Of a stretch of DNA of 64,000 bases, positions 62,801 through 64,000 are shown one piece after another; the stretch's first letter is position 1; every line of letters begins with the position of its first letter. The stretch covers positions 1-64,000 of the forward strand of contig JAJDDP010000119.1 of assembly GCA_029260235.1 (NCBI GenBank). The letters are read 5' to 3'. The position numbers and the translations under genes are program-made. The stretch comes from Phycisphaerae bacterium. Lineage in GTDB: Bacteria > Planctomycetota > Phycisphaerae > UBA1845. The notes under the pieces were generated by a model. It worked only from the letters and a program-made list of their open reading frames with translations, was not told the DNA's origin and did no database searches.

Positions 62801-62900
62801 TGACTACCTCCTCCAATTCTGCGTGGCGAGAACCATCACCGAAAACGCCCTACGCCACGGATTCGCCCCCACCGAACAAGAGGCAGAGACGCACGCCTAG
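59874..62900 (+). CDS. putA: Bifunctional proline dehydrogenase / glutamate-semialdehyde dehydrogenase
   Basis: The 1008-residue enzyme oxidises proline to glutamate in two steps, through P5C. The FAD-dependent proline dehydrogenase part (about 100-430) has GIRLVKGAYWDHE and RVYCPYGDMIAGMAYLVRRL. The aldehyde dehydrogenase part (about 510-1000) has PFNFPLALL, GNTVVIKPSSDAPL, FTGSTAIG, and the nucleophile Cys794 in GQRCSACS. The general-base position 34 residues before it is Asp760 (VADMGGKN) instead of Glu. There is no DNA-binding ribbon-helix-helix. ATG 59874 overlaps the addA stop (ATGA). Confidence 0.95.
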   Translation: MSAAIPFEHRIRELGREIFEHARAAQPKPWQSAFWMEVANNFATSDDDLKVRAFRWVDALPSMHDEADVAAHLKDYLDPAQVKLPAPVRLALSFSKADSIWGKALGKAAQQAASMMANRFITASKPAEAIAVVERMRKNRTAFTLDVLGEATISGTQADKYAQTYIDLIEAVGRRARGWNEIPIIDRCRAGPMPRANVSVKLTSLDTHFDPIDPDRAYDRVSARLRPILRSAQMHGAFVNIDMESWAVHDLTLDLFERLLMEPEFADWPDVGIVVQAYLTCAEDDLHRLLAWVTRRGTPIGIRLVKGAYWDHETVLAEQNGSAAPVWTQKWQSDVCYEKVARIMLENHDRIRSAFASHNVRTIAHVLACAEHLGLGAGDYEIQMLHGMGDPLKEAILKKGRCLRVYCPYGDMIAGMAYLVRRLLENSSNDSFLKQGFSDRAAHERLLVDPNESRLPSAAPAKRSYQDTDSEYEQPMHSFRNQTATSFADATNRDQMTKALGESRSRFGQQVPLVINGVGVIGGPTFDSVNPANPTEVVAQAVQATPAHGDQAVAAALAAFDGWKNTSAPDRTRILNRAADLLYRDHFGILADIVLETAKPWREADADLCEGIDYIRYYARRAQLMDGQPRRRDLPGEGNLLLYEPRGVCAVISPFNFPLALLAGMTSAALAVGNTVVIKPSSDAPLVASKLVSVFEQAGLPPGVINFLPGSGRQIGTQLVQHPDTHLIAFTGSTAIGLKLIEIASVARPGQRHVKQVVADMGGKNTTLIDGDAELDEAVTGVLASAFAYAGQRCSACSRVVVVADVYESFCAKLVEAAGALVVGPPEEPGTQVGPVINQAALDRIRAYIELGGQEGDILHQTNTDNLRSAGYYVGPTIIGNVDSEARVVNEEIFGPVLTVIKATDFAGTLKIANDSPYGLTGGVYSRSPAHLELARREFRVGNLYLNRKITGSRADIQPYGGFGLSGTANGKAGGPDYLLQFCVARTITENALRHGFAPTEQEAETHA

Positions 62901-62904
62901 CGCT

Positions 62905-62941
62905 CCGCCACACTTACTTATTTCTTCGGATATTGTGGCGG
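62905..62941 (+). terminator. Hairpin after putA
   Basis: CCGCCACA and TGTGGCGG form an 8-bp stem with a 21-nt AT-rich loop, starting 5 bp after the putA stop. No T-run follows, so its strength as a terminator is unclear. Confidence 0.45.
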
Positions 62942-62973
62942 GCTTGCCACTGGCGCCATTTGTCGTCGTTGCG

Positions 62974-62993
62974 CTCCGTCATCCCCGCGCAGG
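62974..62993. repeat. Short dispersed-repeat-like element, copy 2
   Basis: CTCCGTCATCCCCGC plus GCAGG matches the stretch at 1468-1491 apart from a few substitutions and a 4-bp gap, and is preceded by GTCGTTGC as the first copy is by GTCATTGC. No other copy was noticed in the window. Confidence 0.35.
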
Positions 62994-63109
62994 CTTCTCT
63001 TGCCGAAATGGTGGCTTGCAAACATCAACCCGAAAGATTTGGCGTGACACAGCACCGGGCCACCGGCAACCTCTTGTTTCGATCCCGGTCCCGACTACGA
63101 TGATCATCC

Positions 63110-63748
63110 ATGAGTGACGAATCAACTATCCGGGCGGAAATCTGCGAGATCGGCAAGCGGGTGTACGCCAAAGGTTTCTCATCAGCCAACGACGGAAACA
63201 TCTCCTGCCGATTGAGCGATGGAAGGGTACTCTGCACCCCGACCCTGATCTGCAAAGGCTTTATGAAGCCCGAAGACTTGTGCATCGTCGATCTCGACGG
63301 TGTGCAGTCGGCAGGCCACCGCAAGCGCACCAGCGAAATCTTGCTCCACCTTGAGATTTACAAGAACGATACCAAAGCGATGGCTGTAGTACATTGCCAC
63401 CCACCGCACGTCCTAGCCTTCGCCATGACCGGCGCCGAAATCCCCACCGGCCTACTACCCGAAGTCGAAATCTTCCTGGGCAACATCCCCCGAGTAGAAT
63501 ACGAAACCCCCGGCACCCAAAAATTCGCCGAAACCATCAAACCCTTCGTAGCCAAGGCCAACACAGCCGTCCTAGCCAACCACGGCTCAGTCAGCTGGGC
63601 AAACAGCCTGGAACGGGCCTACTGGTACACCGAAATCCTAGACGCCTACTGCAAATCCCTAATCCTAGCCAAACAACTAGGCGAACCGCAGAAGCTACCG
63701 CCCGACAAAATTGCCGAACTTCAGCAACTGCGCCAAAGGTTCTGTTGA
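63110..63748 (+). CDS. Class II aldolase/adducin-family protein
   Basis: The 212-residue protein has the family start SSANDGNISCRL, the metal ligands HCHPPH near residues 94-99, and ANHGSVSWANSLERAYWYTE near 157, which carries the third His. It would split a sugar phosphate such as fuculose- or ribulose-phosphate by zinc catalysis. The substrate is not fixed, since a short sequence does not separate members. ATG 63110 is used. It follows putA after about 200 bp and is not overlapping. Confidence 0.88.
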   Translation: MSDESTIRAEICEIGKRVYAKGFSSANDGNISCRLSDGRVLCTPTLICKGFMKPEDLCIVDLDGVQSAGHRKRTSEILLHLEIYKNDTKAMAVVHCHPPHVLAFAMTGAEIPTGLLPEVEIFLGNIPRVEYETPGTQKFAETIKPFVAKANTAVLANHGSVSWANSLERAYWYTEILDAYCKSLILAKQLGEPQKLPPDKIAELQQLRQRFC

Positions 63749-63754
63749 GTTCTA

Positions 63755-64000
63755 TCATCGGCTGCTATCACGGTAGTATGTCATCACATCTTGAGCTACC
63801 AACTCAGCTTCAGCCGGCCAGCAAGTTCGATTCGAAGCGCCCAAGTCGGGTATGTTGGCGGCCTGCCTCGTTGAAATCTGCAAGGCCAATCGGTTACCAT
63901 CAAAGCAAGGCCGGTTGTGAGTGTTTGCCATGGACATCATCTGTCCAACTTGCCACGCGAAGAATTCGGCACGTTGGGTCATATCAGCCAGGAACGTCAA
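63755..64000 (-). CDS. Possible C-terminal part of an unknown protein (5' end outside window)
   Basis: The minus-strand frame ends in a stop at 63755 and runs off the window at 64000, giving 81 residues with an AEFFAWQVGQMMSMANTHN segment. The composition is protein-like, but no domain is recognisable. Its stop is 6 bp from the aldolase stop, as is usual for convergent genes here. I cannot tell its function. Confidence 0.42.
   Translation of the reverse strand: MTFLADMTQRAEFFAWQVGQMMSMANTHNRPCFDGNRLALQISTRQAANIPDLGASNRTCWPAEAELVAQDVMTYYRDSSR

Noticed and set aside
1-64000. tRNA, rRNA, CRISPR arrays, insertion sequences, phage or integrase genes
   Set aside because: I scanned the gaps for tRNA T-loop-like strings, direct-repeat arrays, and transposase or integrase motifs in the frames and found none.

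Overview
The window looks like chromosomal DNA of a planctomycete, most likely Phycisphaerae-like (an inference, not a measured placement). The evidence is a prepilin-type protein of the planctomycete H-X9-DG class, a dockerin-like calcium motif beside an ECF sigma factor, a TPR/FG-GAP/UnbV lipoprotein, several double-glycine pseudopilins, and many moderately GC-rich genes on both strands with frequent ATGA stop/start overlaps. I saw no rRNA, tRNA, CRISPR array, transposase or phage gene.

Layout. 1-16 kb: a cut-off ECF sigma factor, thymidine kinase, an acyl-CoA dehydrogenase, uracil phosphoribosyltransferase, a three-gene ABC-export operon, a saccharopine-pathway (LKR-type) enzyme, a PilZ protein, a 1.1-1.2 kaa lipoprotein, threonine aldolase and an alpha/beta hydrolase. 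15-21 kb: an ECF sigma factor with a membrane partner that carries a dockerin-like repeat, a Gfo/Idh/MocA dehydrogenase, a hybrid histidine kinase and a PtsN-like EIIA protein. 21-39 kb: one long minus-strand cluster. 39-49 kb: a BtpA-family protein, a secreted unknown, Mfd followed by a parvulin lipoprotein, a DUF362 protein and a lone prepilin-like gene. 49-64 kb: a Phd-like antitoxin, GMP synthase, a zinc-ribbon membrane protein, an addB-addA-putA operon and a class II aldolase.

The 22.9-38.8 kb cluster is the most striking part. In transcription order it encodes a PAS sensor kinase, a single-domain response regulator, a GAF/HD-GYP phosphodiesterase, a membrane GAF protein with a degenerate GGDEF domain, a STAS protein, the GspE/PilB ATPase, the GspF/PilC platform protein, PilM, PilN, PilO, a PilP/GspC-like protein, two GspG-like pseudopilins, a GspH-like pseudopilin, a GspJ-like pseudopilin, a very unusual modular pseudopilin and a PilX/GspK-like protein. 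A tandem VanZ protein follows. This reads as a type IV pilus/type II secretion-like machine whose own signal-transduction genes are placed upstream in the same transcription unit. No secretin, retraction ATPase or prepilin peptidase lies in the window.

The addB-addA-putA operon joins a double-strand-break repair helicase-nuclease to proline catabolism by 4-nt overlaps. Calls rest on motifs read by eye; no database search was run, and residue numbers are from hand counting.
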